A DNA stretch of 39,022 nucleotides. Source: Bacteroidota bacterium. GTDB lineage: Bacteria; Bacteroidota; Bacteroidia; Bacteroidales; GCA-2748055. The DNA is taken from positions 1 through 39,022 of the forward strand of contig JAIFNN010000229.1 of assembly GCA_020047715.1 (NCBI GenBank), given 5' to 3'. Every line of letters begins with the position of its first letter. The first letter of the stretch is position 1. Positions 26,264 to 35,126 of this stretch are shown here, piece after piece. A program made the position numbers and the translations under genes. The notes below the pieces were generated by a model, which worked only from the letters and a program-made list of their open reading frames with translations, was not told where the DNA came from and made no database searches.

Positions 26264-26297
26264 CTGTCAGATTTCGTTGTTAAACGAAATCTGACAG
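26264..26297. repeat. Perfect 15-bp inverted repeat with GTTA loop
   Basis: CTGTCAGATTTCGTT (26264-26278) and AACGAAATCTGACAG (26283-26297) pair without mismatch around a 4-nt loop. It lies in the 130-bp gap between the Tat-type oxidoreductase stop and the cytochrome-SUMF1 start, 25 bp before the latter. Neither side has a T run, so a classical terminator is not supported. Its CTGTCAG.../...CTGACAG ends resemble dispersed intergenic palindromes that I recall from Bacteroidota genomes (unverified). Confidence 0.9.
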
Positions 26298-26369
26298 CAT
26301 AATCAGCAAGATTTTAATGGTTATTGAATTACAGAAGATGAACGCAACTGTACTGCCTATGATTTGATG

Positions 26370-27716
26370 TTAAAGCGCCGAACCGGGTGTTCGTCCGGGG
26401 ATTGGAGCCACGCCTTCAGCATAGTCGGGAAGTGGTCCCAAAGCATATTCTGTAGGCCCATAGCGCAAGTCGGAAGCCATAATTTCATCCCATGTGATGG
26501 CCTTCCCTGTGTAAGCCGCTTCACGACCCAAAATCGCAACCATTGTTGAATTTGCAAGGGCTTCAGCCTGATTTAGCTTTTTGTTAAGTCGAATGGATTC
26601 AACAAGGTGTATATGCTCCTGATCATAGGGATTATTCATGGGATTAGCCTCATAATCGTATTTCCAAAGCACTTCCCCGTTATAGTTTTCAATCCGGATT
26701 CCTCCATCGGTAAATAAAACGCCCTTGGTCCCCATTATCGATTCGGAAACATTGTTGTCACACCCATCAATTTGGCGTGCTGTTGCCATCATTCGTTTAT
26801 TGTTACCGTATCGGTAGTCGACGCTAAAAAAGTCGAAAATATCGCCGGTCAGGCGCCTGGCCCTTCCCCCATAGCCTACGGCCTTAACAGGAAGCATTCC
26901 GGTAAACCAGGTTGCAATGTCAATATTGTGTATTCCCTGATCGAGCAAGTGGTCACCACTAAGCCATTTAATATTAAACCAGTTCCGGATATTGTATTCC
27001 ATGTCCGACCATTCAGCCCGTTTGGCTTTATTCCACCAGGCCCCCTGGTTCCAATGGGCAGTTGCCGACAAAACATCGCCTATTGCTCCATTTTTAATCT
27101 GAATGTATGCTTCCCAGTAATCGCGGCTGTGGCGGCGTTGGTTTCCTGTAACAATCGTTAGTCCGGCCGCTTCAGCCTGACGGGCGGCAACCATCACCAT
27201 GCGGATTCCTGAAGGATCAACAGCAGCCGGCTTTTCCATGAAAACATGTTTGTTAGCGGCGACAGCAGCTTTTAAGTGTTGTGGGTGGAAATGTGTGGGG
27301 GTGCAAATAAGTACAAGGTCGATATCAAGCGCCAGTACTTTGTCGATGGCATCAAAACCGAGGAAGCACATATTGTCTTCAACTACATTATTTTTCTCTT
27401 TTGCTAACTTTTCCCTGCATCCTTCAAGCCTGTCGGCAAACAAATCGCCAAGAGCAACAATTGCAAGGTCGTTGCCGGCATTAAGAAAATTAAATGCGGC
27501 TCCTGTTCCGCGGTCTCCGCAACCAACCAAAGCTGCTTTGATAGCTTTTCCATCGGGGGCTTTTGGCACAAAGGAATGAATTCCTAACTGCTCAGGGGAA
27601 AAATGCTCACCTACGCCTTTTTCCGAGTTACTGCATGAAGACATTAAAGGAGTAATACCTAAGGGAATTGAGGCTCCTAATAACGCGGAAGTGGCAAAAA
27701 AATCTCTTCTTTTCAT
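26370..27716 (-). CDS. Exported (Tat-type) Gfo/Idh/MocA family oxidoreductase
   Basis: This 448-aa member of the Gfo/Idh/MocA family has an export signal: twin arginine RRDFF (3-7), a hydrophobic stretch and a lipobox-like MSSC with Cys28. Tat export implies that it folds with bound NAD(P) before crossing the membrane, as in glucose-fructose oxidoreductase. The Rossmann motif is VGCGDRGTGAAFN (64-76), EKP is at 161-163, and GDHLLDQGIHNIDIATW resembles the family active-site segment. Related Tat-exported proteins include GH109 glycosidases, which use an NAD-dependent redox mechanism, so this could be a glycosidase rather than a simple dehydrogenase. It is the first gene of the five-gene cluster. 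Confidence 0.88.
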   Translation of the reverse strand: MKRRDFFATSALLGASIPLGITPLMSSCSNSEKGVGEHFSPEQLGIHSFVPKAPDGKAIKAALVGCGDRGTGAAFNFLNAGNDLAIVALGDLFADRLEGCREKLAKEKNNVVEDNMCFLGFDAIDKVLALDIDLVLICTPTHFHPQHLKAAVAANKHVFMEKPAAVDPSGIRMVMVAARQAEAAGLTIVTGNQRRHSRDYWEAYIQIKNGAIGDVLSATAHWNQGAWWNKAKRAEWSDMEYNIRNWFNIKWLSGDHLLDQGIHNIDIATWFTGMLPVKAVGYGGRARRLTGDIFDFFSVDYRYGNNKRMMATARQIDGCDNNVSESIMGTKGVLFTDGGIRIENYNGEVLWKYDYEANPMNNPYDQEHIHLVESIRLNKKLNQAEALANSTMVAILGREAAYTGKAITWDEIMASDLRYGPTEYALGPLPDYAEGVAPIPGRTPGSAL

Positions 27717-27751
27717 TTCTGATGTATTAATAATTATTACCTGGAATTTAT

Positions 27752-27766
27752 AATCGTTTTACGATT
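27752..27766. promoter_or_regulatory. Short palindrome upstream of the oxidoreductase cluster
   Basis: AATCGT TTT ACGATT is a perfect 6+6 inverted repeat around three bases, 36 bp before the Tat-type oxidoreductase ATG. The position and size fit an operator, but no regulator gene is present in the window and short AT-rich palindromes occur by chance. Confidence 0.3.
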
Positions 27767-27859
27767 TGTTTATTCTGAGTTCAAAAGCAATTGGGAATTT
27801 GGAGCAAGCCGGGACTTCTCATTCGGTTGATCCTGGTTGGAAAGGCTTTAGTTTTTGGC

Positions 27860-28540
27860 CTATCTGTTTTTATACTTGTTCAACTCGTCGTACAAGTGCC
27901 TTACTGCCTCCTCCTTGCTCTTGAGAGCTTTCTTCCGGTAATTCTCATATTCATCCTTGACTTCGTTTAAGTCTTTTTTCGTTTGGTTTGTAACGGCATA
28001 ACTTCTTTTGAATGCAGCCAGCATAACTCCCAAGGCTACGACCAAACCTGCTATTATTGACCACATTATACTGTCGTATCCCGCTTTGCTGACCATAAAC
28101 CCTAGAAATTTGAAACTGTTTTTTTCCTTTACCTCTTGTTGAGCTACATTTAGTTCAGCCTGCAGGGATTTGATCGACTCGTTCTTTTCATCAGCTAGTT
28201 CCTTAATAGAGGCAAGATTTGTGTTGAGCGTTTTAAGCGAATCCAGCGCATTTTGCTTAATTTTCAATACCCAGGCTTGCTTAATGACCTTATAATCCTG
28301 GAAATTACTGGATTTCTCAATGGCATAATCGAACTGACCGGCGATATTCAGATCTTCAGGGAAGGGTTTTGGCTTGGGAGCAGCTGGTTTTTGAGTTTGA
28401 ACAGCTGTTTGGCTTTGGGTTTGCGTTTCCTGGGTTGTGGTTGTGGTTTGATTAACCGGCTGTTGTTCCTGTGCAGATACCGAAACTGTGTATAATCCGC
28501 TAAATATCAGTGCGCTTAAAAAATAAATCCGGAACTTCAT
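27860..28540 (-). CDS. Membrane-anchored coiled-coil protein of unknown function
   Basis: I do not assign a function. The 226-aa chain has a signal peptide (1-23, ending SVSA), a Gln/Thr-rich low-complexity segment (25-50), a conserved-looking block (QFDYAIEKSSNFQDYKVIKQ, 69-88), a coiled coil (about 95-140), one transmembrane helix (about 156-177) and a charged C-terminal coiled tail (185-226). It would span the membrane once with most of its mass outside the cytoplasm. Proteins with this block in Bacteroidota are, as I recall, often labelled tRNA (guanine-N1)-methyltransferase. No SPOUT or SAM-binding motif is visible, so that label appears wrong. It is 143 bp upstream of the oxidoreductase cluster on the same strand. 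Confidence 0.65.
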   Translation of the reverse strand: MKFRIYFLSALIFSGLYTVSVSAQEQQPVNQTTTTTQETQTQSQTAVQTQKPAAPKPKPFPEDLNIAGQFDYAIEKSSNFQDYKVIKQAWVLKIKQNALDSLKTLNTNLASIKELADEKNESIKSLQAELNVAQQEVKEKNSFKFLGFMVSKAGYDSIMWSIIAGLVVALGVMLAAFKRSYAVTNQTKKDLNEVKDEYENYRKKALKSKEEAVRHLYDELNKYKNR

Positions 28541-28651
28541 TGTTATGGTTTTTTTAGTTATATTTTCGATAATAGTATTTCTGAAACGAAAAATCGAATC
28601 GTAAAATTGCGATAAGAAGTTCTAATCTCCAAATAATTACTATTAATCAAG

Positions 28652-28659
28652 TACATTTG
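28652..28659 (+). promoter_or_regulatory. Bacteroidota-type -7 box for the CvfB-like gene
   Basis: TACATTTG matches TAnnTTTG, 21 bp before the ATG at 28681. It overlaps a possible TTG start (28657) and so decides for 28681 as the start. No -33 TTTG is evident. Confidence 0.5.
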
Positions 28660-28680
28660 CAAAATATAAATTTTTTTTCA

Positions 28681-29529
28681 ATGATTGAGCTAGGTAAATT
28701 AAATAAATTAAGAATTGTTAAAGAGGTTGATTTTGGTCTGTATTTAGACGGCGGCGATGCAGGGGAAATTCTTTTGCCCACACGATACGTACCAATGAAA
28801 TTTGAGATAGACGAAATGCTGGATGTCTTTATTTATAAAGACTCGGAAGACAGAATTATCGCCAGTACCGTTTTTCCTGTTGTTATGGTGGGAGAATTTG
28901 CCTTGCTGCAGGCAAAAGCAGTAGACAGATTCGGTGCTTTTATGGAATGGGGTCTTATGAAAGACCTTATGGTGCCCTTCAGTGAGCAGCAGGTAAGAAT
29001 GGAACAGGGAAAAAAGTATGTCGTAAGGGTGTTGGTAGATGAAACGACCCAGAGGATTATTGGGTCTGCCCGAATCGAGAAATACCTCGACAAGGAACCG
29101 CAATCCTATATTGAAGGGCAAGAAGTTGATGTTTTGATCGCCAACCAAACTGATTTGGGATATAGGGTAATAATTAACAACAGCCACACCGGCATCATTT
29201 ACCAAAACGAAGTGTTTCAGCCCATAGAAAGAGGTCAGAGAATAAGGGCGTATATCAAGAAAGTCAGGGAAGATCTGAAGATCGACGTGTGTTTGAACAA
29301 GCCCGGATATGAGAAGATTGATCAACTTACCGACAGGATTATTGCAAAACTCAAGCAGCACGAGGGTTTCATCCCCCTTAACGATAAAAGCGACTCAGAA
29401 GAAATCTACAAAATGTTCAATGAAAGTAAAAAAACCTTCAAAAAAGCTGTAGGAGCCCTGTATAAAGCGAAGAAGATTCTTCTTGAAGAAAACGGGATAC
29501 GCTTGGCAAAGCCAGGAGCAGGAAGATAG
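28681..29529 (+). CDS. cvfB: S1-domain RNA-binding protein, CvfB/YitL family
   Basis: The 282-aa protein belongs to the CvfB family of S1-domain RNA-binding proteins, known in Staphylococcus as a post-transcriptional regulator of virulence genes. Tandem OB-fold/S1-like segments start at GLYLDGGDAGEILLP (about 18-32), AVDRFGAFMEWGLMKDLMVP (about 82-101) and LGYRVIINNSHTGIIY (about 160-175). A C-terminal winged-helix-like segment (about 220-275, with HEGFIPLNDKSDSEEIYKMF) follows. The ATG at 28681 is preferred because a promoter -7 box overlaps the alternative TTG. The gene is convergent with an S41 protease, and a hairpin lies between them. Confidence 0.85.
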   Translation: MIELGKLNKLRIVKEVDFGLYLDGGDAGEILLPTRYVPMKFEIDEMLDVFIYKDSEDRIIASTVFPVVMVGEFALLQAKAVDRFGAFMEWGLMKDLMVPFSEQQVRMEQGKKYVVRVLVDETTQRIIGSARIEKYLDKEPQSYIEGQEVDVLIANQTDLGYRVIINNSHTGIIYQNEVFQPIERGQRIRAYIKKVREDLKIDVCLNKPGYEKIDQLTDRIIAKLKQHEGFIPLNDKSDSEEIYKMFNESKKTFKKAVGALYKAKKILLEENGIRLAKPGAGR

Positions 29530-29543
29530 ATTCCCAAAGGAAT

Positions 29544-29564
29544 AAGAGGAGCCTCGCTCCTCTT
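29544..29564. terminator. Hairpin between convergent cvfB and S41 genes
   Basis: A 9-bp perfect stem (AAGAGGAGC at 29544-29552, GCTCCTCTT at 29556-29564) has a 3-nt loop. It is central to the 41-bp convergent gap. T runs are short on both sides, so termination efficiency is uncertain. Confidence 0.6.
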
Positions 29565-29570
29565 CCTTAC

Positions 29571-30974
29571 CTATTTCAATACTGGCGAATCGGGCATGGG
29601 CACGAACAAATTAGTCCTCAGATTTTGAGAAGGGCTTGAAAGCGGAAGATAATCGAATTTGTGCTCTTTGCTTTTCTTGACAGTCGGGATTTGCCCTGTT
29701 ATTAGCTCTAAAGCCTGACTCAACATGGGGTCGCTAGTGTCGCCAAAAGCTTTGGCTTCGAGCAAGTCGTCCTCAATGAGGTAATCGGGCAGAAGCCCAG
29801 CCTTAAACTCCCCGAAACCTGATGCATTCGAATACTTGTTCACAATAGGAACAATAGCCCAATTGTGCCTTGGCGGTGTATTATTGTCTGCAATTACCCA
29901 TGCACCGGTATATTTCCCGTAGGTGGTATCGCCTATCTGCACAACGTCCATATAAGGCTCCAGACCAATCATAAGCAATTCGCTGGCAGAGGCAGAGCGA
30001 TCGGAGGTTAGGAAAAATGCGCGACTTAGATTCAGATTGTGGCCATTGCCAACAAATTTCCTCTCCAGATAATGCCCGTATTCTTCTTTGTTTTCAGTAA
30101 AAAAAGTCTGATAAAGCGAATTGTATATGAACTTCACAAAAACCTTGCCCTGATTCACAACACTGCTCGGGGCAAAGCAGGAGGCCAGGTAATTAGCAGC
30201 TACGATATCACCGCCCGGATTATACCTCAGGTCAACAACCAATTCGGTAACGCCTTGATTGTTAAAATGGTCAATCAACATTCCAAAATCGTTAAGCAGG
30301 GCATCCTTTTCACCAGAAATGAACTCCACATAAACCAGATAGGCGATCTTATGACCGGCAATTTCCAAAACTGTGTCGAAGACAACCGGGTTTGAATCGA
30401 TTATTTCCGCGGAAAGGGACAAAGTAGTTGATGTTGGGAAAATGGCACCATTGGCATAATATCCCAAGTCAACTGTAAAGCTGCTCTGGCTGTAAAGGGA
30501 ATAATAATTATCTATATTGAGTTCCTGCCCATTAATTTTTAGGATTATATCCCCTCTTTTCAATCCTGCTCTACTGGCAGGGGACCCGGGATAAACAAAA
30601 GTTACAATAATAAAAACTTTGTCCGAGTCACGATATCTTCCAAACGATGGTGAAAACCCAATTGAAGTCGGGGTTCCGTTAAGATCAGCATTCAGGGATG
30701 CATTATCATCGGTTAACCATGACCAGCGATCTTCATCCCTATAAATGAGGCTATTGAAAAAAGCTTCCGGATCCAGTTCAGCCTTAACTGTACTATATGG
30801 AGGGACCATGTAATTCCAGAAGTAAACCTTCTCCATGGCATCATACATCCAAAGCACTACTTCAGCATTAAGCTCAGCTTCCGGGTCAATCAGAGGTTCA
30901 TCTTTTTTGCAGGAGATGAAAACGACGGAGGTAAGCGCAAGTAACGCAAAACATAAAAGAAATTTAGGCTTCAT
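29571..30974 (-). CDS. S41 family C-terminal-processing-type protease, lipoprotein
   Basis: This is a secreted serine protease of 467 aa. I chose the ATG at 30974 because it gives a lipoprotein signal (MKPKFLLCFALLALTSVVFISC, lipid-modified Cys22) followed by an acidic linker. The PDZ domain contains YPGSPASRAGLKRGD, close to the GL-x-GD carboxylate loop. The catalytic domain shows RYNPGGD, then the nucleophile in SASASELL (about residue 330) with the partner Lys in YGKYTGA. The S41 dyad is therefore complete. In other bacteria such proteases trim or turn over envelope proteins. The surface-facing location is inferred from the lipobox. Confidence 0.9.
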   Translation of the reverse strand: MKPKFLLCFALLALTSVVFISCKKDEPLIDPEAELNAEVVLWMYDAMEKVYFWNYMVPPYSTVKAELDPEAFFNSLIYRDEDRWSWLTDDNASLNADLNGTPTSIGFSPSFGRYRDSDKVFIIVTFVYPGSPASRAGLKRGDIILKINGQELNIDNYYSLYSQSSFTVDLGYYANGAIFPTSTTLSLSAEIIDSNPVVFDTVLEIAGHKIAYLVYVEFISGEKDALLNDFGMLIDHFNNQGVTELVVDLRYNPGGDIVAANYLASCFAPSSVVNQGKVFVKFIYNSLYQTFFTENKEEYGHYLERKFVGNGHNLNLSRAFFLTSDRSASASELLMIGLEPYMDVVQIGDTTYGKYTGAWVIADNNTPPRHNWAIVPIVNKYSNASGFGEFKAGLLPDYLIEDDLLEAKAFGDTSDPMLSQALELITGQIPTVKKSKEHKFDYLPLSSPSQNLRTNLFVPMPDSPVLK

Positions 30975-31269
30975 TGTCCAGAGATGTTTAATAAACGCTT
31001 TTGCAAACTTTAGGTCTCTACGGCGAAAAATACAAAAAATCAAGCTAATTGTCAAAAGCTGATCAATATGAAACTAATGCAAGTTGCAAGCAGAAAGTCG
31101 TCGGAACACAATTTTTTCGCGTTCTTTCATGTTTACAGCCACAAGCAGCATTAGTCACAAGCCCATCTTTTCCGCTTGAACCGAACAATGAAATTAGGAT
31201 TATATTTTTAATAATTCACCCGTTCTTTGAATTCTTTTTGGAATTATCTGAAAATAAACTTTATGGGAA

Positions 31270-32937
31270 TTATTTATAAGAGTCAACGTGTACGCTTTTC
31301 ACCGCCCTTCCTGAAGGGTCAGGATTGTTTCTGAACGAAGCGTCCCAGGCCAGAGCTTCCGGAGTGCTGCATGCCACAGAAGGTACTGAAGGCACACAGG
31401 AAGCTGCCGAATCGGAAGGGAAATGCTCGGCAAAGATGGTACGGTAATGGTATTCTTCTTTCGACATGGGAGGGTGTATCGGGAAGCGGAACTTTGAGTT
31501 TGCCAATTGTTCGTCGCTGACCTTCTCGATGGCTACCTGTTTCAGGGTATCAATCCATGAATATCCCACCCCATCAGAGAATTGCTCCTTCTGACGCCAT
31601 GCAACACTTGCCGGCAGGTAATCCTCAAATGCCTTTCTTAGCACCCATTTCTCCATTTTGCCGTCGATAGCCATTTTATCCTTGGGATTCAAGCGCATGG
31701 CAACATCCATAAATTCCTTGTCGAGGAAAGGCACCCTGCCCTCTACACCCCATGCGGCAAGTGATTTGTTTGCCCTCAGGCAGTCGTAGAGGTGAAGCTT
31801 GCTGATTTTCCGAACGGTTTCTTCATGAAAGGCCTGAGCATTGGGAGCTTTGTGGAAATACAGGTATCCCCCGAAAATCTCGTCGGCACCCTCCCCCGAG
31901 AGAACCATTTTCACTCCCATTGACTTAATGACACGGGCCATAAGGTACATTGGAGTAGAGGCACGGATGGTGGTGACGTCATAGGTTTCGAGATGATAGA
32001 TAACATCACGAATAGCATCAAGGCCTTCCTGCACGGTGAAATTGATTTCATGATGTATGGTACCGATATGATCGGCAACTTTTCGGGCTGCAGCAAGGTC
32101 CGGTGATCCGGTAAGACCAACAGCAAATGAGTGGAGCTGAGGCCACCATGCATCTTTTTGATCCTGGGATTCAATCCGATGGGCGGCATATTTTTTGGCG
32201 ATTGCTGAAATCACCGATGAATCGAGCCCGCCTGAAAGTAGCACCCCGTAAGGAACATCCGACATCAACTGACGGTGAACCGAGGCTTCCAAGGCATTTT
32301 TGAGATCGTTCATATCGGTGGTGTTATCCTTTACCGCGCCGAATTCCATCCAGTCGCGGGTGTACCAGCGTTTCATAATCCCGTCTTTACTTGAAAGAAT
32401 GTGACCGGGCAGGAACTCCTCGATTTTATTGCATACACACTCGAGCGATTTCAGCTCTGATGCTACATAAAAGTTCCCAAATTCGTCCCAGCCCATATAT
32501 AAAGGTATAACTCCAATGGAATCCCTTGCAATCAGGTATTGGTCCTTTTCATTGTCGTAGAGGGCAAAGGCAAATATGCCGTTGAGATCCTCTATGAAGT
32601 CGTCGCCCTTCTGGCTGTATAGCGCCAGAATAACTTCACAATCCGACTGTGTAAGAAACTCATAGGAGCCATTCAGGCTCCGGCGGATTTCCTGATGGTT
32701 GTATATCTCGCCGTTAACCGAAAGTATCAGATTGCCATCCTTGCTCTTCAAGGGCTGTCCACCCGACTGCGGGTCAACAATGGAAAGCCGCTCGTGGGCC
32801 AGAATAGCGTTCTCGCCGCACCAGATTCCCGACCAGTCGGGCCCGCGGTGACGAACTTTTTTAGACATCTGAAGAACTTTGGGACGCAAATCAGCCGATT
32901 TCTGCTTCAAATCAAATACTCCGACAACTCCACACAT
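31270..32937 (-). CDS. asnB: Asparagine synthetase B (glutamine-hydrolysing)
   Basis: The enzyme converts aspartate, glutamine and ATP to asparagine. At 555 aa it is almost the length of E. coli AsnB. The N-terminal glutaminase domain begins MCGVVGVFDL, in which Cys2 becomes the N-terminal nucleophile after Met removal. GLDSS in LLSGGLDSS (about 233-241) is the PP-loop for ATP binding in the synthetase domain, and VEGRVPFLDKEF is a further AsnB signature. Three runs of P-S-V near the C-terminus (SCVPSVPSVACS) are an unusual low-complexity insertion. It stands alone between the S41 and ABC-F genes, and the 295 bp downstream to the S41 start hold no recognisable gene. Confidence 0.95.
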   Translation of the reverse strand: MCGVVGVFDLKQKSADLRPKVLQMSKKVRHRGPDWSGIWCGENAILAHERLSIVDPQSGGQPLKSKDGNLILSVNGEIYNHQEIRRSLNGSYEFLTQSDCEVILALYSQKGDDFIEDLNGIFAFALYDNEKDQYLIARDSIGVIPLYMGWDEFGNFYVASELKSLECVCNKIEEFLPGHILSSKDGIMKRWYTRDWMEFGAVKDNTTDMNDLKNALEASVHRQLMSDVPYGVLLSGGLDSSVISAIAKKYAAHRIESQDQKDAWWPQLHSFAVGLTGSPDLAAARKVADHIGTIHHEINFTVQEGLDAIRDVIYHLETYDVTTIRASTPMYLMARVIKSMGVKMVLSGEGADEIFGGYLYFHKAPNAQAFHEETVRKISKLHLYDCLRANKSLAAWGVEGRVPFLDKEFMDVAMRLNPKDKMAIDGKMEKWVLRKAFEDYLPASVAWRQKEQFSDGVGYSWIDTLKQVAIEKVSDEQLANSKFRFPIHPPMSKEEYHYRTIFAEHFPSDSAASCVPSVPSVACSTPEALAWDASFRNNPDPSGRAVKSVHVDSYK

Positions 32938-33202
32938 AATTATTGCTTTAAATTAATTTCTTTTCGAAAAACTCTTTTTAAGAATCCGTCACGAAAATAG
33001 ACAAAATATTTAAAATTGAAACATAAATCGAATATAAAATTACAATATGTAAGCAAATAATCGAATATATTTACAAAATGGAGATAAACTAGCGTAAATT
33101 GCACTGTATTAACAAAACTGAATCTGTTTCTTCTGAGGATATTTATAAACAAAACGTGAGCTTGGGTGCTGAGAATTAAGAACCTCCCAGCCCAGGACTA
33201 TT

Positions 33203-35095
33203 TTAGCCAGAAATCTCGTCCAGTTCAATCCATCGGAGTTCCTTCTCGTCGAGAAGGCTTATGATCTCAGCAATTCTTGTTGCCATTTCCTGAAGTTTCG
33301 AGTAATCGTTCTCGCCTGAGTTCAGGATTTTTTCCAGGTCCGATTTTTCTTTTTCGAGGGATCCGATTTCCTTTTCAAGTTTCTCGTATTCTTGCTTTTC
33401 CTTGAAACTGTGTTTTCTCTTTTCCGGGGGATTTGCCTTGACGCCTGTAGTTTCCGTTGACTTTTGAATCACGGCTGCGGGCTTGTCGACCTCTGTCTGC
33501 GCCTCCTTCCACAATCGGTATTCGCTGTATGAACCCGTAAAATCGGATATTTTCCCATCCCCCTCAAAAACGAAAATATGATCCACCAGTTTGTCGAGGA
33601 AATAGCGATCGTGGGTGGCGAGTATCAGGCATCCCCCGAAACCCGAAAGGAACTCCTCTATTTTATTAAGGGTTATTATATCCAGATCGTTGGTTGGCTC
33701 ATCCAGAATCAGGAAATTGGGATTTTTGATAAGCACGGTGAGCAGGTAAAGTCTGCGGCGCTCTCCCCCGCTCAGTTTCGACACGTACGAATACTGCATC
33801 TCGGGTGGAAACATAAAATGCTGCAGGAATTGTGAGGCAGTAAGGCTTTTGCCCTCGTTCAGCATAATAACCTCGGCGATATCCTTAACCACGTCGATAA
33901 CCCTTTTGTCGTTGTCGAGAATGATCCCATCCTGCTTATAGAATCCGAAAACAATGGTTTCGCCACTGTCGATGGAGCCCGAATCGGGAATATCGTTTCC
34001 CGTTATCAGGTTCAGGAAGCTGGATTTGCCTACCCCGTTTTGACCGATGATTCCGATCCTCTCGCCGCGCAAAAAGGAATAGCTGAAATTCTCAAGAATT
34101 TTGATACCCGGGTAGGATTTTGAGATCTTCCTGAGCTCCAGGATTTTCCCTCCCATCCGATTCATCTTGATATCCAGCTTGAGCTCTGAGGTTTTCTTGC
34201 CGCTGTTGGCTTTGTCTTTGGTTTCGTAAAACGCATCGATTCTGGATTTCGATTTCGTGGTGCGGGCTTTGGGCATTCTTCGCATCCATTCGAGTTCCGA
34301 CTTCATCAGTTTGCCGGCCTTTTCGATTTCCGTGGTTTCGGCGGCTTCGCGCTGTGACTTTTTCTCAAGAAAATAACTATAGTTCCCAAGGTGGAGAAAC
34401 AGTTTTGCGTCGCTTATTTCAAGAATCCGGTTGCAAACCCTGTCAAGAAAGTACCTGTCGTGGGTAACCATCAGGAAGGTAATATTGGCTTGCTGTAGGT
34501 ATTTCTCAAGCCATTCGATCATGTTGATATCCAAATGGTTTGTGGGTTCGTCAAGCAAGAGCAGGTCGGGGCTGTCGAGCAACAAGAGCGACAACGCAAG
34601 CCTTTTTTTCTGTCCCCCGGAGAGCGTATTGATTTTTTGCTCCAGGTTGGTGATGTTGAACCGGTCGAGAATCTGGATCATCCTTCGCTCATAATCCCAG
34701 GCGTGAAGGTGATCCATTTTTGCACTTGCCAGTACCAGGGCTTTTTCTGTTTCGGGGGAATGGTTGGACATTTGTCCCTCGAGAGCTTCCTTGTATTCCC
34801 GTATAACCCCCAGCACATCAGAACCAACCGACTTCACATATTCCGAAACGGTAACGTCTGTATCCATAACCGGATCCTGCTCAAGGAAACCCAGGCGAAT
34901 GCCCTTCCTCAAGGCTACTTTTCCCTCGTCGGGTGAGTCCTTGCCAGCCAGAATTCGAAGGATACTGGTTTTCCCGGCCCCGTTGGCGGCAACCATTGCC
35001 ATCTTGTCTCCCCGGTTTAATCCCAGGCTGATGCCATCAAAAAGTACGCGTTCCCCAAAAGATTTAGCCAGGTTCTCAGCCGAAAGGAAATTCAT
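33203..35095 (-). CDS. ABC-F family ATPase, Uup-like
   Basis: This soluble ABC-F protein of 630 aa has two ATP-binding cassettes and no membrane domain. Such proteins act on ribosomes or in DNA-damage tolerance. Cassette 1 has Walker A AANGAGKTS (36-44; the first glycine of GxxGxGK is Ala), signature LSGGQKKR (about 158) and LLDEPTNHLD. A charged interdomain linker (about 235-310, with LEWMRRMPKARTTKSKSR) follows. Cassette 2 has GQNGVGKSS, LSGGE and LDEPTNDLD. The C-terminal coiled coil (about 565-630) is the feature of the Uup/EttA-related subgroup with a C-terminal extension. It has its own promoter box at 35127-35134. Confidence 0.9.
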   Translation of the reverse strand: MNFLSAENLAKSFGERVLFDGISLGLNRGDKMAMVAANGAGKTSILRILAGKDSPDEGKVALRKGIRLGFLEQDPVMDTDVTVSEYVKSVGSDVLGVIREYKEALEGQMSNHSPETEKALVLASAKMDHLHAWDYERRMIQILDRFNITNLEQKINTLSGGQKKRLALSLLLLDSPDLLLLDEPTNHLDINMIEWLEKYLQQANITFLMVTHDRYFLDRVCNRILEISDAKLFLHLGNYSYFLEKKSQREAAETTEIEKAGKLMKSELEWMRRMPKARTTKSKSRIDAFYETKDKANSGKKTSELKLDIKMNRMGGKILELRKISKSYPGIKILENFSYSFLRGERIGIIGQNGVGKSSFLNLITGNDIPDSGSIDSGETIVFGFYKQDGIILDNDKRVIDVVKDIAEVIMLNEGKSLTASQFLQHFMFPPEMQYSYVSKLSGGERRRLYLLTVLIKNPNFLILDEPTNDLDIITLNKIEEFLSGFGGCLILATHDRYFLDKLVDHIFVFEGDGKISDFTGSYSEYRLWKEAQTEVDKPAAVIQKSTETTGVKANPPEKRKHSFKEKQEYEKLEKEIGSLEKEKSDLEKILNSGENDYSKLQEMATRIAEIISLLDEKELRWIELDEISG

Positions 35096-35126
35096 TTGCT
35101 TGTAGATTGTTATTTGAAAAGAATCG

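Noticed and set aside
26370-27716. Direct naming of the Tat-type oxidoreductase as a GH109 alpha-N-acetylgalactosaminidase
   Set aside because: It shares export and fold with GH109, but many exported Gfo/Idh/MocA proteins are not GH109 and no specific residue settles the matter.
31049-31279. 76-codon plus-strand frame between the S41 and asnB genes
   Set aside because: It overlaps the end of asnB and shows no domain or promoter.
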